Shown here in pieces: positions 48,856 to 57,761 of a stretch of DNA of 64,000 nucleotides; the stretch's first letter is position 1, and each line of letters starts with the position of its first letter. Location: contig DVMW01000028.1 of assembly GCA_018714805.1 (NCBI GenBank), positions 1-64,000 of the forward strand, given 5' to 3'. The translations under genes and the position numbers were made by a program. Origin of the DNA: Candidatus Fimenecus excrementigallinarum. GTDB taxonomy: Bacteria > Bacillota > Clostridia > Oscillospirales > Acutalibacteraceae. The notes under the pieces were generated by a model. It searched no databases and was not told where the DNA came from. It was given only the letters and a program-made list of their open reading frames with translations.

Positions 48856-49350
48856 TTACAGCATGGATGCGTAGTACATGATGCCGGAGGTTGCGCCGAT
48901 GCCCACCAGCACGAACATGAAGATGACCCACAAAATGATGCATACGATATAGACGATTACGGAAATGAGCGCCGCCATCCCGTATGCCTTGGCGCTGATG
49001 GGGTGCTCGTCGCGCTCGACAAGATACAGCACAAGGCCCAAAACCGGAATGAAGAAGCAGGCGACGCGCAGCCACATGGAGGGCACGTCGGGCTTTATGG
49101 CCTTTTGCGGGGCGAACGCACAGCCGCATTTTAAGCAGACGGCGGCGTGAATGTCGCAGGGATTCCCGCAATGCTCGCAATATTTAACCGGCGCCTGATA
49201 GCCGCCCTGCGGGGCGCTTCCATAGACCGGCGCGCCCTGCTGCGCCGCCGTGTTCTGCTCGGGTGCGGCGGGTTCCACCGCCGCACCGCAGACATGGCAG
49301 AACCGATCGGTATCGCCAAGAGCCGCTTGACAATTCGGACAGGTTTTCAC
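48856..49350 (-). CDS. Double zinc-ribbon membrane protein, GTG start
   Basis: A 164-residue protein. An N-terminal zinc ribbon (CPNCQAALGDTDRFCHVCG, residues 4-22) is followed by an Ala/Gln/Pro-rich linker, a second ribbon (CEHCGNPCDIHAAVCLKCG, about 58-76) and two hydrophobic helices (about 93-107 and 123-155). GTG is chosen because AAAGGAGG precedes it; an upstream in-frame ATG lies in the promoter. Small zinc-ribbon membrane proteins are common in gut Clostridia; the function is unknown. Confidence 0.8.
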   Translation of the reverse strand: MKTCPNCQAALGDTDRFCHVCGAAVEPAAPEQNTAAQQGAPVYGSAPQGGYQAPVKYCEHCGNPCDIHAAVCLKCGCAFAPQKAIKPDVPSMWLRVACFFIPVLGLVLYLVERDEHPISAKAYGMAALISVIVYIVCIILWVIFMFVLVGIGATSGIMYYASML

Positions 49351-49380
49351 GTCAAAAGCCTCCTTTGAATTTCTGGTTTC

Positions 49381-49409
49381 ATTGTAGTGTATGCCGCGAA
49401 ATTTGTCAA
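49381..49409 (-). promoter_or_regulatory. Strong SigA-type promoter of the zinc-ribbon gene
   Basis: On the minus strand, perfect TTGACA (49404-49409), a 17-nt spacer and TACAAT (49381-49386). Confidence 0.82.
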
Positions 49410-49424
49410 TAGACATGGAAAAAG

Positions 49425-49462
49425 AAAAGACCGCCCCGAATCGCTTCGGGACGGTCTTTTTG
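49425..49462 (-). terminator. Terminator of nifJ
   Basis: AAGACCG-CCCGAA and TTCGGG-CGGTCTT pair around TCGC with one central mismatch, and A and T runs lie outside. In the minus sense it ends the pyruvate oxidoreductase transcript. Confidence 0.85.
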
Positions 49463-49478
49463 CATTGCTGAAAACGGG

Positions 49479-52400
49479 TTATTCCGCGTCGGGCGCGTAC
49501 AGCTCCTGCAGCTTGAGCAGGTGCGCATAGCGCGCTTTCGCCGTTTCCTCCGACTTCTGGAAGAGCGCCTTGGCGCGCTCGGGGAAGGAACGGGTCAGCG
49601 AGGAATACCGCGCCTCGTTCATCAGGAAGTCCTGATAGCTGCCGGTCGCCTGCTTGCTGTCAATGGTGAACGGGTTCTTGCCCTGGGCTTTGAGCGCCGG
49701 GTTGTAGCGGAACATATTCCAGTAGCCGCAGTCCACCGCACGCTTCATTTCCGCCTGGCAGTTGACCATGCCGCCCTTGATGGAGTGCATCTCGCAGGGG
49801 GCGTAGGCGATGATGATGGACGGGCCGTGATAGGCCTCCGCTTCGACCAGCGCCTTGATGGTCTGGTTCTGGTCGGCGCCCATCGCAATCTGCGCGACGT
49901 AGACGTAGCCGTAGCTCATGGCAATTTCGGCAAGGCTCTTCTTGGCAACGGATTTGCCCGCCGCCGCGAACTGCGCAACCTGGCCGATGTTGGAGGCCTT
50001 GGACGCCTGGCCGCCGGTGTTGGAGTAAACCTCGGTGTCGAAGACCATGATGTTCACGTCCTCGCCCGTCGCCAGCACGTGGTCGACGCCGCCGAAGCCG
50101 ATGTCGTATGCCCAGCCGTCGCCGCCGAAAATCCAGACGGACTTCTTGGAAAGGTATTCCTTGTTGTCCAGGATATCCTTGCGGGTTTCGCAGTCGCAGT
50201 CCAGCGCTTCCAGCGCCGTAACAAGCGCCTTGGTCGCCGCCGCGTTCTTTTCGCCGTCGTCGACGGTTTCCAGATACGCGCTGCACGCCGCCTTGACCGC
50301 TTCGGGCGCCTTTTCGGCTTCGGAAATGGCCCTGACTTCGTCAATCAGGCGGTTGCGCACGGCGTTCTGACCGAGCAGCATACCGTAGCCGTGTTCGGCG
50401 TTGTCCTCAAACAGCGAGTTTGCCCAGGCCGGGCCGTGGCCCTCCTTGTTGACGGTGTACGGCGAGGTCGCCGCGGGACCGCCCCAGATGGACGAGCAGC
50501 CCGTCGCGTTGGAAATGTACATCCGGTCGCCGAACAGCTGCGTGATAAGGCGCGCGTAAGAGGTCTCGGCGCAGCCCGCGCACGAGCCGGAGAACTCCAG
50601 AAGCGGGGTCTTGTACTGGCTGCCGATGACGGTGTTGTTCGCAAGGTCCTCCTTGACGCTGACGTTTTCGACCATGTAGTCGAACGCCGCTTGCTTTTCG
50701 TCCTGCGATTCGCGCGGGACCATCTTCAGGGAGTTGGTCGGGCAGACGCCGACGCACACGCCGCAGCCCATGCAGTCCATGGGGGAGACGGCCATGGTGT
50801 ACTTGTAAACGTCCTTGCCCTTGCCCTTCTTATCGGTAAGCGTCGCGACGGCCGGGGCGTTCGCCGCCTCTTCGGCGTCCAGCGCATACGGACGGATGGT
50901 CGCATGCGGGCAGACGTACGCACACTTGTTGCACTGCGCGCAGGTGTTGGGGTCCCATTCGGGAACCATGACCGCGACGCCGCGCTTTTCGTAAGCGGAA
51001 GCGCCCTGCTCGAAGGTACCGTCCGCATGGTCGACAAAGGCGGAAACCGGCAGCGAATCGCCGTCCATCTTGCCGACGGGCTTCATGATGGAATCGACCA
51101 TCTTGACGAGCTTCGCCGCGCCCTTGTCGGCGCCCTCGGCCGCTTCGTCGGCGGCGTTCGCCCACTCGGCGGGCACGTCAATCTTGACATAGGCGGTCGC
51201 GCCCGCGTCAATGGCCTTTTCGTTCATTTCGACAATCTCTTTGCCCTTCTTCATGAACTTCTGGGCCTTTTCCTTCATGTAGCCGATGGCCTCCGCCTCG
51301 GGCAGCACCTTGGAAAGGGAGAAGAACGCGGACTGCAGCACCGTGTTGGTGCGCTTGCCAAGGCCGATTTCGGCCGCGATGTCAATCGCGTTGACGGTGT
51401 AAAGCTGGATGTTGTTCTGCGCAATGTAGCGCTTGGTTTCGGCGTTGAGCTTTTCGGAAAGCTCCGCCGCGTCCCACTGGCAGTTGATAAGGAACACGCC
51501 GCCGGGCTTGACGTCCTGGACCATTTTAAAGCCCTTTTCAATGTAGGACGGGTTGTGGCACGCCACGAAGTCCGCCTTGTTGATGTAGTAGGGGCTCTTG
51601 ATGGGCTTGTCGCCGAAGCGCAGGTGCGAAATCGTCACGCCGCCGGTCTTTTTGGAGTCGTACTGGAAGTACGCCTGGACGTATTTGTCGGTGTGGTCGC
51701 CGATAATCTTGATGGAGTCCTTGTTCGCGCCGACGGTGCCGTCGCCGCCGAGGCCCCAGAACTTGCACTCGATGGTGCCCTCCGCCGCCGTGTTGGGCGA
51801 GGGCTTTTCGGGCAGGGACAGGTGCGTAACGTCGTCGTTGATGCCGATGGTGAAGCGGCGCTCGGGATGGTCCTTCTCGAGGTGCTCGTACACGGCGAAC
51901 ACGGACGCGGGCGGCGTGTCCTTGGAGCCGAGGCCGTAGCGCCCGCCGCAGACCTCAATGCCGGTGCGGCCGGCTTCGTCGAGCGCGGCAACCACGTCGA
52001 GGAACAGCGGCTCGCCGATGGAGCCGGGCTCCTTGGTGCGGTCGAGCACCGCAATCTTCTTAACGGAGGCGGGAACGGCGTCCGCGAAATGCTTGACGCT
52101 GAACGGCCGGTACAGGCGGACCTTCACAAGGCCGACCTTTTCGCCCTTGGCGGTCAGATAGTCGATGACCTCCTCCGCGACGTCGCAGATGGAGCCCATG
52201 GCGACGATGACGCGGTCGGCGTCCGGCGCGCCGTAGTAGTTGAACAGCTTGTAGTCGGTGCCCAGCTTTTCGTTGACCTTGTCCATGTACTTCTCAACAA
52301 CCGCGGGTACGGCGTCATAGTACGCGTTGCAGGCCTCTCTGTGCTGGAAGAAGATGTCGCCGTTTTCGTGCGAGCCGCGCATGACGGGGCGCTCGGGGTT

Positions 52401-53048
52401 GAGCGCGCGCTTGCGGAACGCGCGGACGGCGTCCATGTTGCACATTTCCTTGAGGTCGGCGTAATCCCAGACCTTAATTTTCTGGATTTCGTGCGAGGTG
52501 CGGAAGCCGTCGAAGAAGTTGATGAACGGCACGCGGCCCTCAATGGCGGCAAGATGCGCGACCGCGCCGAGGTCCATGACCTCCTGCGGGTTCGTTTCCG
52601 CGAGCATCGCAAAGCCGGTCTGACGGCAGGCGTAGACGTCGGAATGGTCGCCGAAAATGTTGAGCGCGTGCGACGCCACGCAGCGCGCCGAAACGTGGAA
52701 CACGCTCGGCAGCAGCTCGCCGGCAATTTTATACATATTCGGAATCATCAGAAGAAGGCCCTGCGACGCGGTGTAGGTTGTGGTCAGCGCGCCGGCCGCA
52801 AGAGAGCCGTGCACGGTGCCCGCGGCGCCCGCCTCCGACTGCATTTCCGCCACGCGCACCGTCGTGCCGAAAATGTTCTTCTGCCCCTGCGCCGACCACT
52901 GGTCCACGTAGTCCGCCATCGGCGAAGAAGGCGTAATCGGGTAAATGCCCGCGACCTCCGTGAACGCGTAGGAGACATACGCAGCGGCATTGTTCCCGTC
53001 CATCGACTTCGCTTTGCGCGCGACGATGGGCTTTTTCGTTTCTGCCAT
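49479..53048 (-). CDS. nifJ: Pyruvate:ferredoxin (flavodoxin) oxidoreductase
   Basis: This 1189-residue single-chain enzyme oxidises pyruvate with CoA to acetyl-CoA, CO2 and reduced ferredoxin, the central anaerobic step. Domains in order: N-terminal pyruvate/TPP domain (GNNAAAYVSYAFTEVAGIYP near residue 18), CoA-binding and gamma domains, a two-cluster ferredoxin domain (CAQCNKCAYVCPH near 701, CMGCGVCVGVCP near 757), and the C-terminal TPP domain with CAGCAETSYARL near 821 and a GGDGWAYDIGFGG motif. Length is normal. It is monocistronic with its own promoter and terminator. Confidence 0.97.
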   Translation of the reverse strand: MAETKKPIVARKAKSMDGNNAAAYVSYAFTEVAGIYPITPSSPMADYVDQWSAQGQKNIFGTTVRVAEMQSEAGAAGTVHGSLAAGALTTTYTASQGLLLMIPNMYKIAGELLPSVFHVSARCVASHALNIFGDHSDVYACRQTGFAMLAETNPQEVMDLGAVAHLAAIEGRVPFINFFDGFRTSHEIQKIKVWDYADLKEMCNMDAVRAFRKRALNPERPVMRGSHENGDIFFQHREACNAYYDAVPAVVEKYMDKVNEKLGTDYKLFNYYGAPDADRVIVAMGSICDVAEEVIDYLTAKGEKVGLVKVRLYRPFSVKHFADAVPASVKKIAVLDRTKEPGSIGEPLFLDVVAALDEAGRTGIEVCGGRYGLGSKDTPPASVFAVYEHLEKDHPERRFTIGINDDVTHLSLPEKPSPNTAAEGTIECKFWGLGGDGTVGANKDSIKIIGDHTDKYVQAYFQYDSKKTGGVTISHLRFGDKPIKSPYYINKADFVACHNPSYIEKGFKMVQDVKPGGVFLINCQWDAAELSEKLNAETKRYIAQNNIQLYTVNAIDIAAEIGLGKRTNTVLQSAFFSLSKVLPEAEAIGYMKEKAQKFMKKGKEIVEMNEKAIDAGATAYVKIDVPAEWANAADEAAEGADKGAAKLVKMVDSIMKPVGKMDGDSLPVSAFVDHADGTFEQGASAYEKRGVAVMVPEWDPNTCAQCNKCAYVCPHATIRPYALDAEEAANAPAVATLTDKKGKGKDVYKYTMAVSPMDCMGCGVCVGVCPTNSLKMVPRESQDEKQAAFDYMVENVSVKEDLANNTVIGSQYKTPLLEFSGSCAGCAETSYARLITQLFGDRMYISNATGCSSIWGGPAATSPYTVNKEGHGPAWANSLFEDNAEHGYGMLLGQNAVRNRLIDEVRAISEAEKAPEAVKAACSAYLETVDDGEKNAAATKALVTALEALDCDCETRKDILDNKEYLSKKSVWIFGGDGWAYDIGFGGVDHVLATGEDVNIMVFDTEVYSNTGGQASKASNIGQVAQFAAAGKSVAKKSLAEIAMSYGYVYVAQIAMGADQNQTIKALVEAEAYHGPSIIIAYAPCEMHSIKGGMVNCQAEMKRAVDCGYWNMFRYNPALKAQGKNPFTIDSKQATGSYQDFLMNEARYSSLTRSFPERAKALFQKSEETAKARYAHLLKLQELYAPDAE

Positions 53049-53136
53049 GATATTTCCTCCTTGATGGATAAGTAGCTTGCAAAGGGAGCAAAACCGCCCC
53101 TTTTTCCGGGCGAAGCACCCGGCCGCATACGAAATT

Positions 53137-53165
53137 ATTGTAGCACGTTCTGCCTTTGGTGTAAA
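53137..53165 (-). promoter_or_regulatory. SigA-type promoter of nifJ
   Basis: On the minus strand, TTTACA (53160-53165), a 17-nt spacer and TACAAT (53137-53142). The leader of about 80 bases can form a CCGGGTGCTTCGCCCGG hairpin. Confidence 0.72.
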
Positions 53166-53270
53166 TATAAAATCCGATGAAAAACTTGCCGAATTCCCGA
53201 AATTTTTGCAAATTCTGCGACCGGAAAACCGCCCCTGTCCGCCGCCGGCCGGAAATCCGGGCGCGGGGCG

Positions 53271-53306
53271 TTGACTTTTTTTGCAAAACCGTATATACTA
53301 TACGGT
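53271..53306 (+). promoter_or_regulatory. Promoter of the CBS/CorC gene with an operator over the -10
   Basis: TTGACT (53271-53276), a 17-nt spacer and TATACT (53294-53299). The -10 is inside a perfect inverted repeat, ACCGTATAtacTATACGGT (53288-53306). A bound regulator would block polymerase. The spacing and sequence recall GntR- or TetR-type sites; that is inference. Confidence 0.75.
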
Positions 53307-53336
53307 AATTTACTATGAAAGGAGTCCACAATCTAT

Positions 53337-54746
53337 ATGGACGACGCAGACCCCGGGAATATTATACTGAAGCTCGTACTGCTCTTTGTGCTCACGATGC
53401 TCAACGCTTTCTTTGCGATGTCGGAAATCGCCATCATTTCCTTAAATGATGCGAAGATTGACAAGCTCGCCGAGGAGGGGCACAAAAGGGCGCGTCAGGT
53501 GAAAAAGCTGACGGCAAACTCCAGCAATTTCCTGTCCACCATCCAAATCGGCGTGACGTTGGCGGGCTTTTTGACCTCCGCTACGGCGGCGCAGAGCTTT
53601 GCGACCATGCTGACGGATGCGCTTGCGGGGACCGCCATCGTAAACGTGATACCGCGGGGCGTCATCAGCGGCGTTTCCACGGTGCTCATCACCCTCATCA
53701 CGTCCTATTTCTCTCTGGTTCTGGGCGAGCTTGCCCCGAAAAAAATCGCCATGCAAAAGCCCGAAAAGGTTTCTTTTGCCGTGGTGCCCGTTTTGCTTGT
53801 CATCAACAAAATCTGCCTGCCGTTTGTCAAGGTGCTTTCGGTTTCGACAAACGCCGTCGTGCGGCTTCTGGGCCTGGACCCGAACGCCGACGAGGAGCCC
53901 GTCACGGAAGAGGAGATTCGCATGATGGTCGACGTCGGGCAGGAAAAGGGCGTGATTGAAGATGTCCAGAAGGAGATGATTAACAACATCTTCGAATTCG
54001 ACGACATCGACGTGGCGGACATCATGACCCACCGGACCGACATGGCGTGCGTCGATATAGAGGACCCGCTTTCCGAGGTGCTCGAGCTTTCTATTAAAGA
54101 GGGCTATTCGCGCATCCCGGTCTACGAGGAGGACCCCGACAACGTTGTCGGCGTGGTGTACATCAAGGACCTGCTCAAATACGTCGGCTCGTCGCTGCCC
54201 AAGACCAAGGGCATCAAGGATTTCATGCGCGAGGCGTATTTCGTGCCGGAGACCAAGCGCTGCGGCGCGCTGTTCTCGGAGCTGACGGAAAAGCATATCC
54301 AGATGGCGATTGTCGTCGACGAATACGGCGGCACGGCCGGCCTTGTGACGCTCGAGGACATCGTCGAAGCGATTGTCGGCAATATTCAGGATGAATACGA
54401 CAACGAGGACGAGGAAATTTCCAAGATTAACGAGACGACCTTTACCATGGACGGCGTGACCGACCTCGAGGAGGTCGCCGAGCAGCTCGGCGTCGAGTTC
54501 CCGGACGGGGATTACGATACGCTCGGCGGGTTCATCATCAGCCGCTTAGGCTTCCTGCCGAAGGACGGCGAAATGAACGCAGTCGAGTACGCCGGCGTGC
54601 GCTTTACGGTTTTGAACGTCGAGGAACGCCGCATCGGCAAGGTGAAGGTGGAAATCCTCCCGCCAAAGGCCCCGGAGGAAAAAGCGGAGGAGCGCAAGTC
54701 CATTTTTGAACGCGCCCGCCGCGACGAAAAAGACGACGAGGAATAA
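53337..54746 (+). CDS. CNNM/CorC-type membrane protein with CBS domains
   Basis: A 469-residue protein of the HlyC/CorC (CNNM-like) family, implicated in magnesium or cobalt transport; the old name hemolysin is misleading. Domains: CNNM/DUF21 membrane domain (about 5-190, with LNAFFAMSEIAIISLN and LGELAPKKIAM), two CBS domains (about 210-330, with SRIPVYEEDPDNVVGVVYIK and VDEYGGTAGLVTLEDIVEAI) and the CorC_HlyC domain (about 345-435). The tail is charged. The start codon follows AAAGGAG at a long 13-base spacing. Confidence 0.9.
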   Translation: MDDADPGNIILKLVLLFVLTMLNAFFAMSEIAIISLNDAKIDKLAEEGHKRARQVKKLTANSSNFLSTIQIGVTLAGFLTSATAAQSFATMLTDALAGTAIVNVIPRGVISGVSTVLITLITSYFSLVLGELAPKKIAMQKPEKVSFAVVPVLLVINKICLPFVKVLSVSTNAVVRLLGLDPNADEEPVTEEEIRMMVDVGQEKGVIEDVQKEMINNIFEFDDIDVADIMTHRTDMACVDIEDPLSEVLELSIKEGYSRIPVYEEDPDNVVGVVYIKDLLKYVGSSLPKTKGIKDFMREAYFVPETKRCGALFSELTEKHIQMAIVVDEYGGTAGLVTLEDIVEAIVGNIQDEYDNEDEEISKINETTFTMDGVTDLEEVAEQLGVEFPDGDYDTLGGFIISRLGFLPKDGEMNAVEYAGVRFTVLNVEERRIGKVKVEILPPKAPEEKAEERKSIFERARRDEKDDEE

Positions 54747-54803
54747 ACGGTGTTTTGAAAAGGCTTTGCGCCGCGGCGCAAAGCCGAGCACGGAAATGAA
54801 AAT

Positions 54804-54858
54804 GGCCCGCCTGCGCGGCAGCCGCACGAAACCGGTTGCGGCGCAGGGGGCCTTTATT
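54804..54858 (+). terminator. Terminator after the CBS/CorC gene
   Basis: GGCC-CCTGCGC pairs with GCGCAGG-GGCC around a region that can fold further (GCCGCA/TGCGGC); TTTATT follows. A second perfect hairpin without T run (GGCTTTGCGCC/GGCGCAAAGCC, 54762-54785) precedes it. Confidence 0.72.
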
Positions 54859-54945
54859 GAATAGGCTTTACCGCCGGGCGCGGCGTACCTGACAGCGCAC
54901 CGGGCGCAAATTCGCGGCCGTTTCTCCCGGAAACCAAAAAAATAC

Positions 54946-54974
54946 TTGACGAACCGCCTTTCCTATGGTATAGT
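54946..54974 (+). promoter_or_regulatory. SigA-type promoter of rpmG-secE-nusG
   Basis: TTGACG (54946-54951), a 17-nt spacer and TATAGT (54969-54974). The leader contains a weak CCTCT/AGAGG hairpin followed by a seven-T run (about 54982-55005), possibly an attenuator, and a GGCGGC/GCCGCC hairpin. Confidence 0.75.
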
Positions 54975-55065
54975 ACTTGTACCTCTGAAAGAGGGTTCTT
55001 TTTTTGTGCCCGGATTTTGGAGGAAGGCTGCGGCGGCTCGGCCGCCAAATAACGGAGGTGCCGAA

Positions 55066-55215
55066 ATGAGAGTCAAAATCACCCTTGCGTGTACGGAGTG
55101 CAAACAGCGCAACTACAACACCAAGAAGAACAAAAAGAACACGCCCGACCGGCTGGAGATGAACAAGTATTGCAGATTCTGCAAGAAACACACGCTCCAC
55201 AGGGAAACCAAGTAA
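55066..55215 (+). CDS. rpmG: 50S ribosomal protein L33, zinc type
   Basis: L33 (49 residues) with the zinc ligands in CTEC and CRFC and the ending [10 protein letters not shown]. The ATG is set by CGGAGGTG and the [13 protein letters not shown]-terminus; upstream in-frame sequence is leader. It precedes secE-nusG, a common Firmicutes arrangement. Confidence 0.95.
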   Translation: MRVKITLACTECKQRNYNTKKNKKNTPDRLEMNKYCRFCKKHTLHRETK

Positions 55216-55230
55216 GACGGAGGTTCAAGG

Positions 55231-55656
55231 ATGGCTGACGAGTTGAAAAAAGGCTCTGCCGAGCAACCGAAGTCCAAGGAAAAGCCCGCAAAGCCGGAAA
55301 AGGCGAAAAAGGACGCAAAGGGCGCCAAGGATGCGAAGGATGGCGCTAAGAAGAAGGGCAACGTCTTTAAGCGCATGGGCAAGGCGATTGCCAAATTCTT
55401 TAAGGAAGAGCGTTCCGAGACCAAAAAAATCGTTTGGCCCGACGCGAAAACCGTGCTGAAAAGCACGGCGGTCGTGCTTGTGGTCGTTGCGGTTCTGGCC
55501 GTTGTGCTTTGGCTCGTGGACACCGGCCTTATCGAAGGCATCCGCGCGCTTGTAAACCTGGCGGAAAACGTCGGCAGTGAGGCTGCCGCGGAAGGCGAGA
55601 CCACGACGGCCGCCGCGGTCGCCGGGCGGATGTTCGCCGGCTTTATCGGGTCCTGA
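55231..55656 (+). CDS. secE: Preprotein translocase subunit SecE with long charged N-terminus
   Basis: SecE clamps SecY. The core is at about residues 55-105: FFKEERSETKKIVWPDAKTV followed by one membrane helix (VVLVVVAVLAVVLWLV). The 141 residues are twice the usual Firmicutes length: about 45 extra at the N-terminus (lysine/alanine-rich, KEKPAKPEKAKKDAKGAKDA) and about 40 after the helix, ending in a small hydrophobic tail. Both extensions are likely flexible. Confidence 0.92.
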   Translation: MADELKKGSAEQPKSKEKPAKPEKAKKDAKGAKDAKDGAKKKGNVFKRMGKAIAKFFKEERSETKKIVWPDAKTVLKSTAVVLVVVAVLAVVLWLVDTGLIEGIRALVNLAENVGSEAAAEGETTTAAAVAGRMFAGFIGS

Positions 55657-55667
55657 CGGAGGCGCGT

Positions 55668-56228
55668 ATGGCAGACGAGGCAAGATGGTATGTCGTGCAT
55701 ACCTATTCCGGGTATGAGAACAAGGTCGCCGCGAACATCGAGACCGTGGTCGAGAACCGGAGGATGCACGACCAAATCCTGGAGGTCAAAGTGCCCACCG
55801 AGACCGTGACCGAAATCCGCGAGGACGGCACGAAAAAAGAGGTGGAGCGCAAGGTGTTCCCGGGCTATGTGCTCGTGAAATTCGCCGTTTTTGAAAATGA
55901 GGATGCCGACGAGGTCAAAATGACCGACGACGCATGGTACGTGGTTCGCAACACGCGCGGCGTCACGGGGTTCGTCGGCCCCGAAAGCAAGCCCGTGCCC
56001 TTGACGGAGGAGGAGGTCCTCAAGCTCGGCGTGGAAAAGCGCGTCGTGGAGGTCAACTACGAAAAGGGCGATATGGTTTCCATTGTGGACGGCGCGTTCG
56101 AAGGCGTCATCGGCGTGGTGGACGATATCGATACACAGGGCAATTCGGTGCGCGTCATCATTTCCATGTTCGGGAAAGAGACGCCCGTCGAGCTCGAGCT
56201 TGACCAGGTGGAAGCGGTCAAGGAATAA
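55668..56228 (+). CDS. nusG: Transcription termination/antitermination factor NusG
   Basis: NusG (186 residues) binds RNA polymerase beside the clamp and couples transcription to translation or pausing. The NGN domain has WYVVHTYSGYENKVA (7-21) and VFPGYVLVKF. The C-terminal KOW domain has GDMVSIVDGAFEGVIGVVDD near 134-153. Start 11 bases after secE, with CGGAGG. Confidence 0.96.
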   Translation: MADEARWYVVHTYSGYENKVAANIETVVENRRMHDQILEVKVPTETVTEIREDGTKKEVERKVFPGYVLVKFAVFENEDADEVKMTDDAWYVVRNTRGVTGFVGPESKPVPLTEEEVLKLGVEKRVVEVNYEKGDMVSIVDGAFEGVIGVVDDIDTQGNSVRVIISMFGKETPVELELDQVEAVKE

Positions 56229-56238
56229 TCAGGTAATC

Positions 56239-56301
56239 AGCGGGTTTCCCGCTTGGTTGCAGCGCGCGGCTTCGCGTGCTGTGGGAGGGGCGCTCTGCCC
56301 C
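56239..56301 (+). other. Three tandem hairpins between nusG and rplK
   Basis: AGCGGG/CCCGCT (56239-56253), CAGCGCGCG/CGCGTGCTG with a GU pair (56260-56281) and GGGGC/GCCCC (56287-56301). None has a T run. A leader for L1- or L11-mediated feedback, as in E. coli, is possible. Confidence 0.5.
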
Positions 56302-56333
56302 GCCACTACCACAATTTCGGAGGTGCTTAACTA

Positions 56334-56759
56334 ATGGCTCAAAAGGTTGTAGGCTTCATCAAGCTGCAAATCCCCGCCGGCAAAGCGACGCCGGCACCGC
56401 CTGTCGGACCGGCGCTCGGTCAGCACGGCGTTAACATCATGGCGTTCACCAAGGAATTCAACGAACGCACCAAGAACGACATGGGTATGATTATCCCCGT
56501 CGTTATCACGGTCTATGCGGACCGTTCGTTCACGTTCGTGACGAAGACCCCGCCCGCCGCCGTCCTTATCAAAAAGGCCTGCGGTATCGAAAGCGGTTCG
56601 GGCGTCCCGAACAAGACGAAGGTCGCGAAGATTACGACGGAGCAGGTGCGCAAAATCGCCGAGCAGAAAATGCCCGACCTCAACGCCGCCAATGTGGAAG
56701 CGGCGATGCGCATGATTGCGGGTACCGCACGTTCCATGGGCGTCACTGTTGAAGATTGA
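56334..56759 (+). CDS. rplK: 50S ribosomal protein L11
   Basis: L11 (141 residues) forms the GTPase-associated centre and is the thiostrepton target. [22 protein letters not shown] (residues 15-36) is the conserved N-terminal loop. [17 protein letters not shown] and the ending [12 protein letters not shown] mark the rRNA-binding domain. CGGAGGTG precedes it. Confidence 0.97.
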   Translation: MAQKVVGFIKLQIPAGKATPAPPVGPALGQHGVNIMAFTKEFNERTKNDMGMIIPVVITVYADRSFTFVTKTPPAAVLIKKACGIESGSGVPNKTKVAKITTEQVRKIAEQKMPDLNAANVEAAMRMIAGTARSMGVTVED

Positions 56760-56818
56760 TGCTCCTTCGTGGGAGGAAAAATCCGATAACCACCACTTTA
56801 CAGGAGGAAATGAAGGTT

Positions 56819-57529
56819 ATGAAACACGGTAAGAAATATGCGCAGAGCGCGCAGCTGGTGGACAAGACCAAGCTGTATGATACCGAAGAAGCGCTTGCGC
56901 TGACGGTGAAAACCGCCACGGCCAAGTTTGACGAGACCGTGGAGCTGCATATTCGTCTGGGCGTCGACTCCCGCCATGCCGACCAGCAGGTCCGCGGCGC
57001 GGTTATCCTGCCCAACGGCACCGGCAAGCGCGTGCGCGTCGCCGTCTTTGCAAAGGGCGCGGATGCGGACGCCGCTACGGCCGCCGGTGCGGAGATTGTC
57101 GGCGCGGAGGACCTTGTCGAACAGGTCCAGGGCGGTATGCTCGACTTTGACGTCTGCATTGCGGCCCCCAACATGATGGGCCTTGTCGGCCGTCTCGGTA
57201 AAATTTTAGGCCCCCGCGGCCTGATGCCCTCGCCCAAGGCCGGCACCGTTTCGCCGGACGTCGCGAAGGCCGTGACCGAAGCGAAGGCCGGTAAGATTGA
57301 GTACAGACTCGACAAGACCAACATCATCCACTGCCCGATTGGGAAGGTCTCCTTCGGCCCCGAAAAGCTTGCGGAGAACTTCAACGCGCTGATGGACGCC
57401 GTCATCAAGGCGAAGCCCGCCGCGATGAAGGGCCAGTACATCCGCTCCTGCGTGGTTGCCACCACCATGGGCCCCGGCATCAAGGTCAACGCCAACAAGC
57501 TGGGCGCTGCGGCGCCCGCGGCGCAGTAA
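56819..57529 (+). CDS. rplA: 50S ribosomal protein L1
   Basis: L1 (236 residues) forms the mobile stalk that moves deacylated tRNA; in many bacteria it represses its own operon. [20 protein letters not shown] starts the protein, and the signature [20 protein letters not shown] lies near residues 121-140. I take the ATG 11 bases after AGGAGG rather than the in-frame ATG nine bases earlier, which lies too close to it. Confidence 0.95.
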   Translation: MKHGKKYAQSAQLVDKTKLYDTEEALALTVKTATAKFDETVELHIRLGVDSRHADQQVRGAVILPNGTGKRVRVAVFAKGADADAATAAGAEIVGAEDLVEQVQGGMLDFDVCIAAPNMMGLVGRLGKILGPRGLMPSPKAGTVSPDVAKAVTEAKAGKIEYRLDKTNIIHCPIGKVSFGPEKLAENFNALMDAVIKAKPAAMKGQYIRSCVVATTMGPGIKVNANKLGAAAPAAQ

Positions 57530-57537
57530 AAAGATAC

Positions 57538-57566
57538 TTGACAAGCGTTCGCGCTTGTGGTAGTAT
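57538..57566 (+). promoter_or_regulatory. Promoter of rplJ-rplL with a hairpin in the spacer
   Basis: A perfect TTGACA (57538-57543), a 17-nt spacer and TAGTAT (57561-57566). The spacer holds the inverted repeat ACAAGCGttcgCGCTTGT (57541-57558), which may also mark the end of the L11-L1 transcript. Confidence 0.65.
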
Positions 57567-57573
57567 ACTCTCG

Positions 57574-57697
57574 CTTGCCGAAGACAGCAGGTGCGTTTGC
57601 GTAAGGGCTTTTGCCCGCCTGCCGAGGAAAAGTGCTTTACTTTCTTGTTAAGGTAATTTGGCCTTTTCCGCCTTTCGACGGAAAGGGCCTTCATTTT
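57574..57697 (+). ncRNA. L10 ribosomal protein leader with attenuator
   Basis: The CCGAAGACAGCAGG...CCTGCCGAGG arrangement (57579-57591 and 57618-57627) is the conserved core of the Firmicutes L10 leader, which binds the L10-L12 complex. A terminator follows (GGCCTTTTCCG 57660-57670 with CGGAAAGGGCC 57679-57689, then TTCATTTTT). Excess L10 is expected to favour termination before rplJ. Confidence 0.85.
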
Positions 57698-57761
57698 TCT
57701 CACCGCGTAAGGCGCCGCCTTACCGCAAAGCAAGCGCATTTTAATTCTGGAGGTGAATGTT

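Noticed and set aside
49521-53075. A 1184-codon open frame on the plus strand opposite nifJ
   Set aside because: It mirrors the pyruvate oxidoreductase gene, has no ribosome binding site and encodes low-complexity R/V/H/A-rich sequence. Codon bias toward G/C at third positions removes stops from the antisense frame.
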